Assembly: GCA_041392785.1 (NCBI GenBank)
Contig: JAWKLK010000001.1
Location: 496,001 to 560,000, forward strand
Direction of reading: 5' to 3'
Origin: OLB9 sp041392785
GTDB taxonomy: Bacteria > Bacteroidota > Bacteroidia > Chitinophagales > Saprospiraceae
Length of the DNA: 64,000 bases
Shown here: piece by piece, positions 42,188-49,300 of the stretch
How positions within the stretch are numbered: position 1 is the stretch's first letter
How the letters are laid out: every line of letters begins with the position of its first letter
Notes under the pieces: generated by a model
The model's input: only the letters and a program-made list of their open reading frames with translations
What the model was told of the DNA's origin: nothing
The model's database searches: none
Translations under genes and position numbers: made by a program

Positions 42188-43476
42188 TAATTAATGCTTT
42201 TGTAATATAGCTTATTAAATTCTACATTGTTTTTTCTCCCCAAAATAAATACATTGCCATTTATTACTTCAATTAGATCTAAAAAAGATACATTTAGTGA
42301 TGTACAATCCTTCACATTTCCAGTAAGGATGTCAATAGAACAAATTTTGTAGTCAGTTTTTACTTTTTTTACTGTATAAAATTCACTTCTAATTTTATCA
42401 TGAATTATTATGTTTTTAAATTGATCATTTGATAATATTTCTGCACCATTTATCGCTTTGATTAAAAGTCCTTCATTTTTCAAAATTTCTATTGATTTTT
42501 CATCATAATTAAAAATAACTAAACCTGAATCCAAAGGAAAAATAAAATTATTTTTATGGTTTGTGTGAAATACGCTTTCTAGAAAATGGCTATCAGCTTG
42601 TTTGTTTCTAATCAATCTATTTTGACCACCATCAGTAAGATCCATGGTAGAAATATTTTTACCATACTCAATTTTCCCCAAATCATCATTGTATAATTTC
42701 AAACGATCCTCTAATATTATTTCCTTAAAAATTACGGATGTATTTTTGCTAGCATCTACTAAAAAATATCTCTTTTCTAAGCCTTTAAATTTGGACAACT
42801 GATATACTAATTTTTTATCAAAATATGAAACACAATTCCCAAATATGTGATTATACTTATCTAGTGATAACTTCTCTATGAGCTGAAATTGATTATTGTT
42901 AAATTCAAACCGAATGCATACCGTATCAATTTTAAGATAAGTCATTCTCATACAATTAGAAAGTATGTCAATTTTTTTATAATAGCCGTCTAAAGGTATT
43001 ACTTTTTGAGAAATACCAAATTCATTAAAAACTTCTATATTATACATCGTTTTTAGCCCAACTGAAACCTTATTTAAAGAAAAAACAAAGGTGTCGTTTG
43101 TGATAAATTTAAGAATTCTCTTTTCTCTATTAATTTGATAAGAATCTTTAAAGCCAATAATTTCAACCAATTCTGATTTTATTTCTAATCTTTTTAAATA
43201 AATTATGGCACTAATTTGATTTATTGCTATACTTTTTTTTTCATACCCGAGATAAGAAATTTCAATCGTGTCAGTTATTAATTTAAACTCCAAACTAAAA
43301 TTTCCCTTTGAATTAGTCTCTACAAAATTTTTAGTATTTTTATTATAAACTGAAACAAATTCTAAATCTAAAGATGAATCAAAGTCTTTTATTGTTGCAG
43401 ATATAACATTTTGGCTGAAAGTAAAAGTACTGACAGATATAATAAAAACAAAATGAAAACATCTTAAATATTTCAA
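42187..43476 (-). CDS. Secreted protein with carboxypeptidase-regulatory-like N-terminal domain, RiPP operon
   Basis: A 429-residue protein with a signal peptide (FVFIISVSTFTFSQN). Residues about 22-95 match the carboxypeptidase-D regulatory-like fold (VISATIKDFDSSLDLEFVSV, GNFSLEF, ISYLGYEKKSIAI), as found at the start of TonB-linked proteins. No barrel follows. The remaining about 330 residues look like irregular beta-repeats, perhaps a propeller. It lies between the precursor and the ATP-grasp gene and overlaps the latter by one base. It could be a periplasmic partner or receptor for the peptide, but this is inference from position. Confidence 0.7.
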   Translation of the reverse strand: MKYLRCFHFVFIISVSTFTFSQNVISATIKDFDSSLDLEFVSVYNKNTKNFVETNSKGNFSLEFKLITDTIEISYLGYEKKSIAINQISAIIYLKRLEIKSELVEIIGFKDSYQINREKRILKFITNDTFVFSLNKVSVGLKTMYNIEVFNEFGISQKVIPLDGYYKKIDILSNCMRMTYLKIDTVCIRFEFNNNQFQLIEKLSLDKYNHIFGNCVSYFDKKLVYQLSKFKGLEKRYFLVDASKNTSVIFKEIILEDRLKLYNDDLGKIEYGKNISTMDLTDGGQNRLIRNKQADSHFLESVFHTNHKNNFIFPLDSGLVIFNYDEKSIEILKNEGLLIKAINGAEILSNDQFKNIIIHDKIRSEFYTVKKVKTDYKICSIDILTGNVKDCTSLNVSFLDLIEVINGNVFILGRKNNVEFNKLYYKSIN

Positions 43477-43484
43477 AATTTGTT

Positions 43485-43535
43485 AAAATTAGTAAAAATA
43501 GGTCGACATTTGTTCTTCAAATGCCAACCCTATTT
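43485..43535 (-). terminator. Hairpin between precursor and maturation genes (partial terminator or processing site)
   Basis: AAATAGG (43496-43502) pairs with CCTATTT (43529-43535), and CATTTG (43507-43512) pairs with CAAATG (43518-43523) around a five-base loop. On the minus strand it is followed by the T-rich TTTTACTAATTTT (43495-43483). It begins about 11 bases after the precursor stop. A leaky terminator here would give more precursor than enzyme. Confidence 0.55.
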
Positions 43536-43545
43536 GTGTTAATTT

Positions 43546-43722
43546 TTAGGGATTTCCACTATCGGTGTCATGTGTAATTCCACCACCATTTACAGGATTT
43601 CCATTAATACCATCCACAGTGTAGGTATATTTCGGCTGATCATTACCTGAAGAAGGAGCTTTTCCTCCGATAACGTTTCCTATTTTAGTACCAATTGATT
43701 TAAAACTATCTAACTTTAACAT
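43546..43722 (-). CDS. RiPP precursor peptide, Gly-Gly leader, grasp-with-spasm type
   Basis: A 58-residue ORF from ATG at 43722 to TAA at 43546-43548. The leader is MLKLDSFKSIGTKIGNVIGG, a typical Bacteroidota leader that ends in the Gly-Gly site cut by C39 peptidases. The 38-residue core starts at Lys21 and contains three Ser, four Thr and four Asp (for example KYTYTVDGING, GGGITHDTDSGNP), the residue types joined by ATP-grasp ester or amide crosslinks, and no Cys. It is the first gene of the operon with a C39 exporter and maturases. The start is supported by the leader match and by an AT-rich spacer upstream. Confidence 0.8.
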   Translation of the reverse strand: MLKLDSFKSIGTKIGNVIGGKAPSSGNDQPKYTYTVDGINGNPVNGGGITHDTDSGNP

Positions 43723-43752
43723 AATTATAAAATTAAATTTTCATTCCCCTCT

Positions 43753-43880
43753 CTTTTCAATCGCCTCCCCACACTACATGGTTCCGCCGGGTTCAGGTAT
43801 CTCCCGTCTGCTTGTCACATCACCGCTGGCCAGCAGTTTTGTGTAAGGGTGCAGAAATCCCTTTTTTGTACCGTCTGATC
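43753..43880 (-). other. Candidate structured 5' leader of the RiPP operon
   Basis: About 125 bp with much higher GC than the surroundings, between the -7 box at 43900-43893 and the precursor start. On the minus strand CCTTACAC can pair with GTGTGGGG as an outer helix (two G-U pairs), CTGCT with AGCAG, and CGGG with CCCG, which together make a three-way junction. GCTGGCCAGC is a perfect palindrome inside it. I could not match it to a riboswitch, SRP or 6S RNA. On the plus strand it ends before AAATCCCTTTTTT, so a separate plus-strand RNA is possible. Confidence 0.4.
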
Positions 43881-43892
43881 ATAAATACGATG

Positions 43893-43900
43893 CAAACATA
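43893..43900 (-). promoter_or_regulatory. -7 promoter box TATGTTTG of the RiPP operon
   Basis: The minus-strand TATGTTTG fits TAnnTTTG. The hairpin palindrome CTGCCA-TTTTT-TGGCAG (43911-43927) lies just upstream, where a regulator might bind. No TTTG at the usual -33 distance is seen. A leader of about 165 nt would result. Confidence 0.4.
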
Positions 43901-44134
43901 CAGGCCATGACTGCCATTTTTTGGCAGTGGAGATATTTTTTTTTATTTTTTTTAAAATTTTTTCTACTGCTAGAAGAGAAATTAATGTTTATAAAATAAT
44001 ATTTTGTCTGCCTATATGTATTCCATTGAATACCGTATATTATATGGCCTATCCTTTGATATGACCGTATAATAATTGGAAACTTGAGTAATGTCGCCTT
44101 TGCGCCACTTTTGGGGATTTTTACTCACCCCTAA

Positions 44135-44155
44135 CCCCTCTCTTAAAAAGAGGGG
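44135..44155. repeat. GC-rich hairpin repeat 1
   Basis: CCCCTCT and AGAGGGG enclose CTTAAAA. It is embedded in the phrase CACCCCTAACCCCTCTC, a type of interspersed intergenic repeat found in many genomes. It gives rise to a spurious minus-strand ORF with SPLFLREGLGV. Confidence 0.55.
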
Positions 44156-44274
44156 AGAAGTTTCATTCTTTGATTCTTGGCATTGATCGCCTTTTAAAAA
44201 TATAAATTTAACTAAAAATTTAAATCGAGTGACAAATTTCATTTTTTAGCTCCCAAATCCAGACACGTGCATCA

Positions 44275-44298
44275 CCCCTTCCTTATTTAGGGAAGGGG
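44275..44298. repeat. GC-rich hairpin repeat 2
   Basis: CCCCTTCC (44275-44282) pairs with GGAAGGGG (44291-44298), followed by CCGGGGGATGGG. It is similar in style to the hairpin at 44135-44155. The rest of the 43901-44456 gap is AT-rich and without a gene I can support. Confidence 0.5.
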
Positions 44299-44456
44299 CC
44301 GGGGGATGGGTATAAATTCCAGCAATCTATTTTCTACATCTTCCCAATTGCAAAGTACTTCCTCGTTAGTAAACCTTATCCAGCCATTTTTATAAAAATT
44401 ACATTGCTAAAATCAGACTTTCTTTCTACACTTCCACCTCTTCTAAAATAAGTTTA

Positions 44457-44464
44457 TACTTTTG
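44457..44464 (+). promoter_or_regulatory. -7 promoter box TACTTTTG of the aspartate kinase gene
   Basis: Matches TAnnTTTG and lies 18 bases before the ATG at 44483. It covers the TTG at 44462, which speaks against that codon as the start. Confidence 0.5.
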
Positions 44465-44482
44465 CACAAATATTTGGAATCC

Positions 44483-45775
44483 ATGTCTGATGTCAAAGTT
44501 TTTAAATTTGGTGGTGCCAGTGTCAGTACAGCTGATGGTTTTAAAAATGTGGCAAACATCATCAAAACTTACGCCAATCAAAAGCTAGTAGTAGTTATCT
44601 CTGCTATTGGAAAAACAACCAATGCATTGGAAAAACTTCTTCAGTCATATATATCCCAAAGCGATGATACCAAATCTCTCCTAGCAAACATCCGAAATAA
44701 TCATATCGACATCATTACATCATTGGGTATTTCAGATAAGAGTTGCCTTGAAGATATTCATGATACGATGGTAGAATTAGACTGGATTCTAGACGAAGAC
44801 CCTAATCAGGATTTTGACTATCTATATGATCAAATTGTCTCTTTGGGGGAAATGCTTTCTTCAAAAATCCTGTTTTACTATTTAAAACATCAATCCACTA
44901 ACCCTGAATGGCTTGATGTGAGGGATGTAATCATAACGGACAGCACGTTTAGAGACGCTAGAGTACAATGGGATATCACTGCTCAAAATGTTACCCATAA
45001 GGTTCCTTTGATGTTTCAGAACACAAATCTGATTGTCACCCAAGGTTTTATAGGTTCAACATTACAAAATGAAACCACAACATTGGGCCGAGAGGGCTCC
45101 GATTATACGGCAGCAATATTTTCTTACTGCATGGATGCCCACTCGATGCATATTTGGAAAGATGTACCCGGTGTCTTAACTGGCGATCCAAAACTCTTTG
45201 ACGAAGTAGCCAAACTTCCAAGACTTTCGTACAGAGAAGCTATAGAAATGACGTATTATGGGGCAAAAGTCATACACCCCAAGACGATAAAGCCATTACA
45301 AAACAAACAAATTCCGCTGTATGTCAGGCCGTTTTCAGATGTCAACAGTGTGGGAACCCTCATATCTGATGTACAAGAAGTGGTATATCCACCCATTATT
45401 GTAATTGAACCAGATCAATGTCTGATTCATATCTCTACCAAAGACTTTTCTTTTGTAGCAGAGCATCATTTAAGCAAAATATTTGCTCTCATTTCTAAAC
45501 ATAGACTCAAGGTCAATATGATGCGAAATACAGCCATAAGCTTTACTGTGTGTGTGCATCAAATTTTGGAGCGTATTGAAAAATTTCAAGCTGACGTTCA
45601 GGATGAGTTTAAGACACTTAGAGACGATGATTTGGAATTAATCACTATTCGACATTTTACACCTGATATTGTAAAAGATATGAAGCGAAATAAACTTATT
45701 TTATTCGAAGAGCGCCTTAGTGATACTGTGCAAATAGTCACAAAATCGCTACCAAGCATGAAATTAAAGGAATAA
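44483..45775 (+). CDS. Aspartate kinase
   Basis: A 430-residue cytoplasmic enzyme from the ATG at 44483 (MSDVKVFKFGGASVSTADGF). KFGGASV is the phosphate-binding start of the kinase domain. GREGSDYTAAIFSYCMDAHSM, VPGVLTGDPKLF and MTYYGAKVIHPKTIKPLQ are conserved aspartokinase segments. A regulatory ACT-like part follows from about residue 300. It phosphorylates aspartate, the first step to lysine (diaminopimelate), threonine and methionine. It is a monofunctional type, not fused to homoserine dehydrogenase. The stop overlaps the start of the nuclease gene by one base. Confidence 0.95.
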   Translation: MSDVKVFKFGGASVSTADGFKNVANIIKTYANQKLVVVISAIGKTTNALEKLLQSYISQSDDTKSLLANIRNNHIDIITSLGISDKSCLEDIHDTMVELDWILDEDPNQDFDYLYDQIVSLGEMLSSKILFYYLKHQSTNPEWLDVRDVIITDSTFRDARVQWDITAQNVTHKVPLMFQNTNLIVTQGFIGSTLQNETTTLGREGSDYTAAIFSYCMDAHSMHIWKDVPGVLTGDPKLFDEVAKLPRLSYREAIEMTYYGAKVIHPKTIKPLQNKQIPLYVRPFSDVNSVGTLISDVQEVVYPPIIVIEPDQCLIHISTKDFSFVAEHHLSKIFALISKHRLKVNMMRNTAISFTVCVHQILERIEKFQADVQDEFKTLRDDDLELITIRHFTPDIVKDMKRNKLILFEERLSDTVQIVTKSLPSMKLKE

Positions 45776-46674
45776 TGGTACAACTCAGAAGAAACCACAG
45801 TTCGAATCGCGGTTTACAGACCACTTTCAGAATGGTAGTTTTTATCATCCTACTTTTTCTTGTATTAGCAGGTGGATATATCTATATTAAAAAAAATATC
45901 AATCTATCATTTGCCCCTAAACCCAATGCAATAGATACTGCCTTTGATCTGGGGAGAACCTATCTTCCCACATGTGATGGTATACTTATTCACCACTCAA
46001 AGTTTAGTCTGTGTTATGATGAAAAGCGCGAAGTTTCATCGTGGGTAGCATACTTTCTAGATAGACAAAGTCTCAATAAACCCAATTTTCCTCGTTCAGG
46101 TTATTTCACACCTGATCCAGATGTCCCTACACGTTCAGCAACACATGGTGATTATAGTGGATCAGGATATACTCGAGGACATCTTGTACCAGTTGGAGAT
46201 GTTTCATACGATACGCTTGCTATGAGGGAAAGCTTTTATATGAGCAATATTACTCCCCAGACGAGAGGATTTAATAATGGTGTATGGAAAGAACTCGAAG
46301 AAAATGTGAGAGATTGGACTTATACATGCGATGGATTATACATTATGTCAGGCCCAATATTTAGTGGTCATACTAAAAATATAGGCAAAAACGAAGTCTC
46401 AGTGCCGTCAGCCTTTTATAAAGTACTGCTCCAATACAATGAAAAAGGTAGCAAGGGAATTGGCTTTATCATCCCTCATGAAGTATCGAATCAACCACTG
46501 CAATCCTACGTGGTATCAATAGACAGTGTAGAAACTATCACCAAAATAGATTTTTTCAATAACCTTCTTCCCGATGATAAAGAAGAATCGTTGGAGTCGT
46601 CCTATCAATTATCCAAATGGAAGATTTCTGACGCTAGGTTTAGACTGCGCGTTACTAAATGGAATTTTGAGTAG
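45775..46674 (+). CDS. DNA/RNA non-specific endonuclease, membrane-anchored
   Basis: A 299-residue protein with one N-terminal membrane helix (about residues 20-40) and an exported nuclease domain of the NUC1/Serratia type. The active-site segment is YTRGHLVPVGDVSYD, with the catalytic His of the (D/T)RGH motif, followed by SFYMSNITPQTRGFNNGVW with the metal-binding Asn. It would cut DNA and RNA outside the inner membrane with Mg2+. The ATG overlaps the aspartate kinase stop (TAATG), so it is translationally coupled despite the unrelated role. Confidence 0.92.
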   Translation: MVQLRRNHSSNRGLQTTFRMVVFIILLFLVLAGGYIYIKKNINLSFAPKPNAIDTAFDLGRTYLPTCDGILIHHSKFSLCYDEKREVSSWVAYFLDRQSLNKPNFPRSGYFTPDPDVPTRSATHGDYSGSGYTRGHLVPVGDVSYDTLAMRESFYMSNITPQTRGFNNGVWKELEENVRDWTYTCDGLYIMSGPIFSGHTKNIGKNEVSVPSAFYKVLLQYNEKGSKGIGFIIPHEVSNQPLQSYVVSIDSVETITKIDFFNNLLPDDKEESLESSYQLSKWKISDARFRLRVTKWNFE

Positions 46675-46751
46675 GTTCCCAACTTTTGTTTCATGGTATA
46701 AGTCAACTTTTGTATCAACTAATTTCAGGACAATTCAATGGTAAGAATTAA

Positions 46752-46790
46752 AAAAAGGGACTTTCATTCGTTACTGAAAAATCCCTTTTT
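46752..46790. terminator. Bidirectional intrinsic terminator
   Basis: AAAAAGGGA (46752-46760) pairs with TCCCTTTTT (46782-46790), with an inner TTTCA/TGAAA pairing. T-runs follow on both strands. It serves the nuclease gene from the left and the tRNA from the right. Confidence 0.85.
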
Positions 46791-46794
46791 AATG

Positions 46795-46868
46795 TAGCGT
46801 GAGGCGGGCATGATCCGCCGACCTCGCGATTATGAATCGCGCGCTCTAACCAGCTGAGCTACCACGCC
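46795..46868 (-). tRNA. tRNA-Met (anticodon CAU)
   Basis: A 74-nt cloverleaf. The acceptor stem is GGCGTGG with a G-U closing pair. The D arm is GCTCAGCTGGTTAGAGC, the anticodon stem CGCGA/TCGCG encloses TTCATAA (anticodon CAU), and the T stem is GGCGG/CCGCC. The T loop reads ATCATGC, with A54 and T58 exchanged relative to the usual TTCRANY. No CCA is encoded. A CAU anticodon can also be Ile2 after lysidine modification; I prefer elongator Met but cannot exclude this. Confidence 0.93.
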
Positions 46869-46882
46869 ATTTTAAAGCGGCG

Positions 46883-46914
46883 CAAAGGTAAGTGTATTTT
46901 CAATTTTATGCAAA
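46883..46914 (-). promoter_or_regulatory. Promoter of tRNA-Met
   Basis: On the minus strand TTTG (46914-46911), exactly 20 bases and TACCTTTG (46890-46883). Transcription would start about nine bases before the mature tRNA. This is the cleanest Bacteroidota-type promoter in the window. Confidence 0.8.
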
Positions 46915-46918
46915 TAAC

Positions 46919-48133
46919 TCATGGATAAAGTAAATACTTCTTTCTAATTTTTTTGAAAGTATCTATTCCAGGTTGCCATGATTGTCTGATTTTGCCTGCT
47001 TCCATACCTTGTTCGATTTGTAATCTTAACCTATCTGTACCTGCCAACTTATCAAAAAAATGGTTCTGCAGAAAAAAATCTTGCCCTTTCGACTTCATTG
47101 CTACATAAAAATCTATTAGCAATGCTAAGTCTAATTGTTTTCTATCTCTAATACTGCCGATAGTGATTCCAGACAAATCTTTACCATAACAGATCTTGCC
47201 TTGTAAAGGTGGTGATTTTGCACCTTCGTTTGGCTGAGGTGTAAATGCAAAATCAGATACCAAGGAAGGATGACCTATGTATTGAAATGGTTTATCGGTA
47301 CCTCTTCCCAAACTCAACGGCGTTCCTTCAAAAAAACAAACTGAAGGATACAAAAGGATAGATCTCATATCTGGAAGGTTTGGACTGGGCTTGACAGGTA
47401 ATTCATAATAACTATCATGGTTGTAATGCTTCATCTCCACTACCGTCAAATTTGCTTGTACGCCATTGGTCAACCATTTTTCACCATTGATCATCTTGGC
47501 ATATTCACCGATTGTCATACCATATACTACAGGGACTGAATGCATGCCTACAAAAGATGCAAAACTTTGTTCTAAAACTGGCCCATCTATAAAATAACCA
47601 TTTGGATTCGGTCTATCTAATACAATCACGGGGACATTATTTTCGGCACAAGCTTCCATGACATAGTGCAATGTCGAAATGTAGGTATAAAACCGCACTC
47701 CCACATCCTGAATATCAAACACAACAATATCAAGAGTATTTATGTCCGACTGAAGAGGCTTTCTCGTAGCTCCGTAAAGTGAAATGATAGGTATGCCTGT
47801 CTTTTGATCCTTGGAATTATCCACTTTTTCCCCAGCGTCAGCTTTTCCTCTGATGCCGTGTTCAGGAGAAAATATTTTATCTATTTGTACACCAAGTTTT
47901 AATAACGTATCAATCAAATGAGCACTGCCAACCATACTTGTCTGATTACAGACTACACCAACCTTTTTCCCTTTCAACATAGGTACAAAAGTACTCAGTC
48001 GCTCTGCACCGACGATGATATCCGTAGTATCTCTTACAGCTGCTGTAACTATTATTTTCTCTTGTTCGGCCCCTGGCTTACATGTCGCCATAAAAACAGT
48101 CATAAAACAAACAATCCAAAAATTCATTTTCAA
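46919..48133 (-). CDS. namZ: Exo-beta-N-acetylmuramidase NamZ-like lipoprotein (DUF1343)
   Basis: A 404-residue lipoprotein with lipobox Cys in FMTVFMATCKPG (residue 18). The DUF1343 domain shows GKKVGVVCNQTSMVG, FSPEHGIRGKADAGEKV, FDIQDVGVRFYTYISTLHYV, LDRPNPNG and FEGTPLSLGRGTDKPF, all conserved in the family. NamZ-type enzymes remove N-acetylmuramic acid from the non-reducing ends of peptidoglycan fragments, for cell-wall recycling. The lipid anchor would place it on the periplasmic side of a membrane. It follows the nucleoid-associated protein gene by 23 bp on the same strand. Confidence 0.9.
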   Translation of the reverse strand: MKMNFWIVCFMTVFMATCKPGAEQEKIIVTAAVRDTTDIIVGAERLSTFVPMLKGKKVGVVCNQTSMVGSAHLIDTLLKLGVQIDKIFSPEHGIRGKADAGEKVDNSKDQKTGIPIISLYGATRKPLQSDINTLDIVVFDIQDVGVRFYTYISTLHYVMEACAENNVPVIVLDRPNPNGYFIDGPVLEQSFASFVGMHSVPVVYGMTIGEYAKMINGEKWLTNGVQANLTVVEMKHYNHDSYYELPVKPSPNLPDMRSILLYPSVCFFEGTPLSLGRGTDKPFQYIGHPSLVSDFAFTPQPNEGAKSPPLQGKICYGKDLSGITIGSIRDRKQLDLALLIDFYVAMKSKGQDFFLQNHFFDKLAGTDRLRLQIEQGMEAGKIRQSWQPGIDTFKKIRKKYLLYP

Positions 48134-48156
48134 AAAATATTATGTTTAGTATAATG

Positions 48157-49191
48157 TCAGTTTTCGTTATCGTAGTATAAAATGTAGTATTTATTTCCAT
48201 TATCATCTTCGCCTTTCATGATCTTATTTCTGTCACCGTGTACATAAATATGAAAATTTTTATCTAATTTTATAATGCTCTTGAATACCCTACTTTGACG
48301 TTTCACAGCTTGGTCCGAGATATCAAAATTATCAAAAAGTGTGGTGGATTTTTCTTCTTCGTATTCTTTCTTATATGTTTTGAAAGCGTCTGCCACATGC
48401 TCATTTTTGAAGACATTGACAGAATACGCATCTTCTGAAAACTGGGTATTATTTTTAAAATAATGTTCAGATCGTTTCATAATACCCACTTGTTCTGTTG
48501 TATCTAGAAGATCTCCACTATGCAAAACATTCTTCAAAAATGATTTGGTTGCCTGAATGTACTGAGTAGTTTGAGTATAATCATTGGATACAGGTATGAT
48601 CCTCAAGAAATTTTCTCTCCAATACTGTGCTTCCTTATATATATTGGATTTATCCACATTCAATATCTTGTAGCCTTTTTGTGGTGTGACATTACAGATA
48701 AGGCATCCTTTGTCAATCTTATCAATGTCTATACCCTCTTCGACACGACAAACATTTCCCTCTGGAATGACAAATGGATTCTTACTTTCATTTTTTAAAA
48801 TGCCAATCGCATCTACTATTTCATCGTCAATCACTACATCTTTAATATACGCTATCAGTATATCTCCACCTTTAATTTTTGGATGAGATGAACACTCCGA
48901 TAACAACTTACTAATCAACTTAGAGTTTTCAAATAATTTGTTTTGGTCTTCAAAAATACCATTGACATAGACCCACATTGGATTTAATTCCAATTGGCCA
49001 GAAGAGTGATCAAATGAAAAAAATTCAGGTACTTTATAATTATTAGTAAATAGTTTCAGAAGTGTGCTTTCGGTTTCTAAATTGAAAATAGCAGGCTGGG
49101 AAGAAAGCTTGAGATTGCAAATGCTGTCATCTTTTTCAAGAGAATGAATAACCAACCCTTCAATTTTTGAATGGTTACTGCTCAAAAACAT
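48157..49191 (-). CDS. Nucleoid-associated protein, NdpA/YejK family
   Basis: A 344-residue soluble protein without signal. The N-terminus ends the first block with IEGLVIHSL and SSGQLELNPMWVYVNGIFED. Later comes GDILIAYIKDVVIDDEIVDAIGILKNESK, the conserved core of NdpA-type nucleoid-associated proteins (usual length about 335-350). The C-terminal part has FKSIIKLDKNFHIYVHGDR, also typical. It binds DNA in the cytoplasm; the precise role in Bacteroidota is not known. Confidence 0.88.
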   Translation of the reverse strand: MFLSSNHSKIEGLVIHSLEKDDSICNLKLSSQPAIFNLETESTLLKLFTNNYKVPEFFSFDHSSGQLELNPMWVYVNGIFEDQNKLFENSKLISKLLSECSSHPKIKGGDILIAYIKDVVIDDEIVDAIGILKNESKNPFVIPEGNVCRVEEGIDIDKIDKGCLICNVTPQKGYKILNVDKSNIYKEAQYWRENFLRIIPVSNDYTQTTQYIQATKSFLKNVLHSGDLLDTTEQVGIMKRSEHYFKNNTQFSEDAYSVNVFKNEHVADAFKTYKKEYEEEKSTTLFDNFDISDQAVKRQSRVFKSIIKLDKNFHIYVHGDRNKIMKGEDDNGNKYYILYYDNEN

Positions 49192-49224
49192 ATAAGTGAG
49201 AGTATAATTATTAATAAAATTACA

Positions 49225-49255
49225 AATATATGCTGTACTTTTGTCTATTCAAACT
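49225..49255 (-). promoter_or_regulatory. Promoter of the nucleoid-associated protein gene
   Basis: On the minus strand TTTG (49255-49252), 19 bases and TATATTTG (49232-49225). A plus-strand -7 box TACTTTTG (49238-49245) for the divergent gene lies inside it, so the two promoters overlap and may compete. Confidence 0.65.
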
Positions 49256-49300
49256 TAAATTGTACATTTACACGTTAAATAGTGCTATAAATATTTTTAT

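Noticed and set aside
43753..43880. SRP RNA, 6S RNA, TPP riboswitch or group II intron domain V
   Set aside because: The GGAA-tetraloop core of SRP RNA, the TPP core and a domain V stem with its bulge are not present; only weak local similarity was found.
44012..44242. A 76-codon minus-strand ORF containing SPLFLREGLGV
   Set aside because: It runs through the GC-rich hairpin repeat and AT-rich spacer, has no start support or homology-like composition, and is the usual false ORF of this repeat type.
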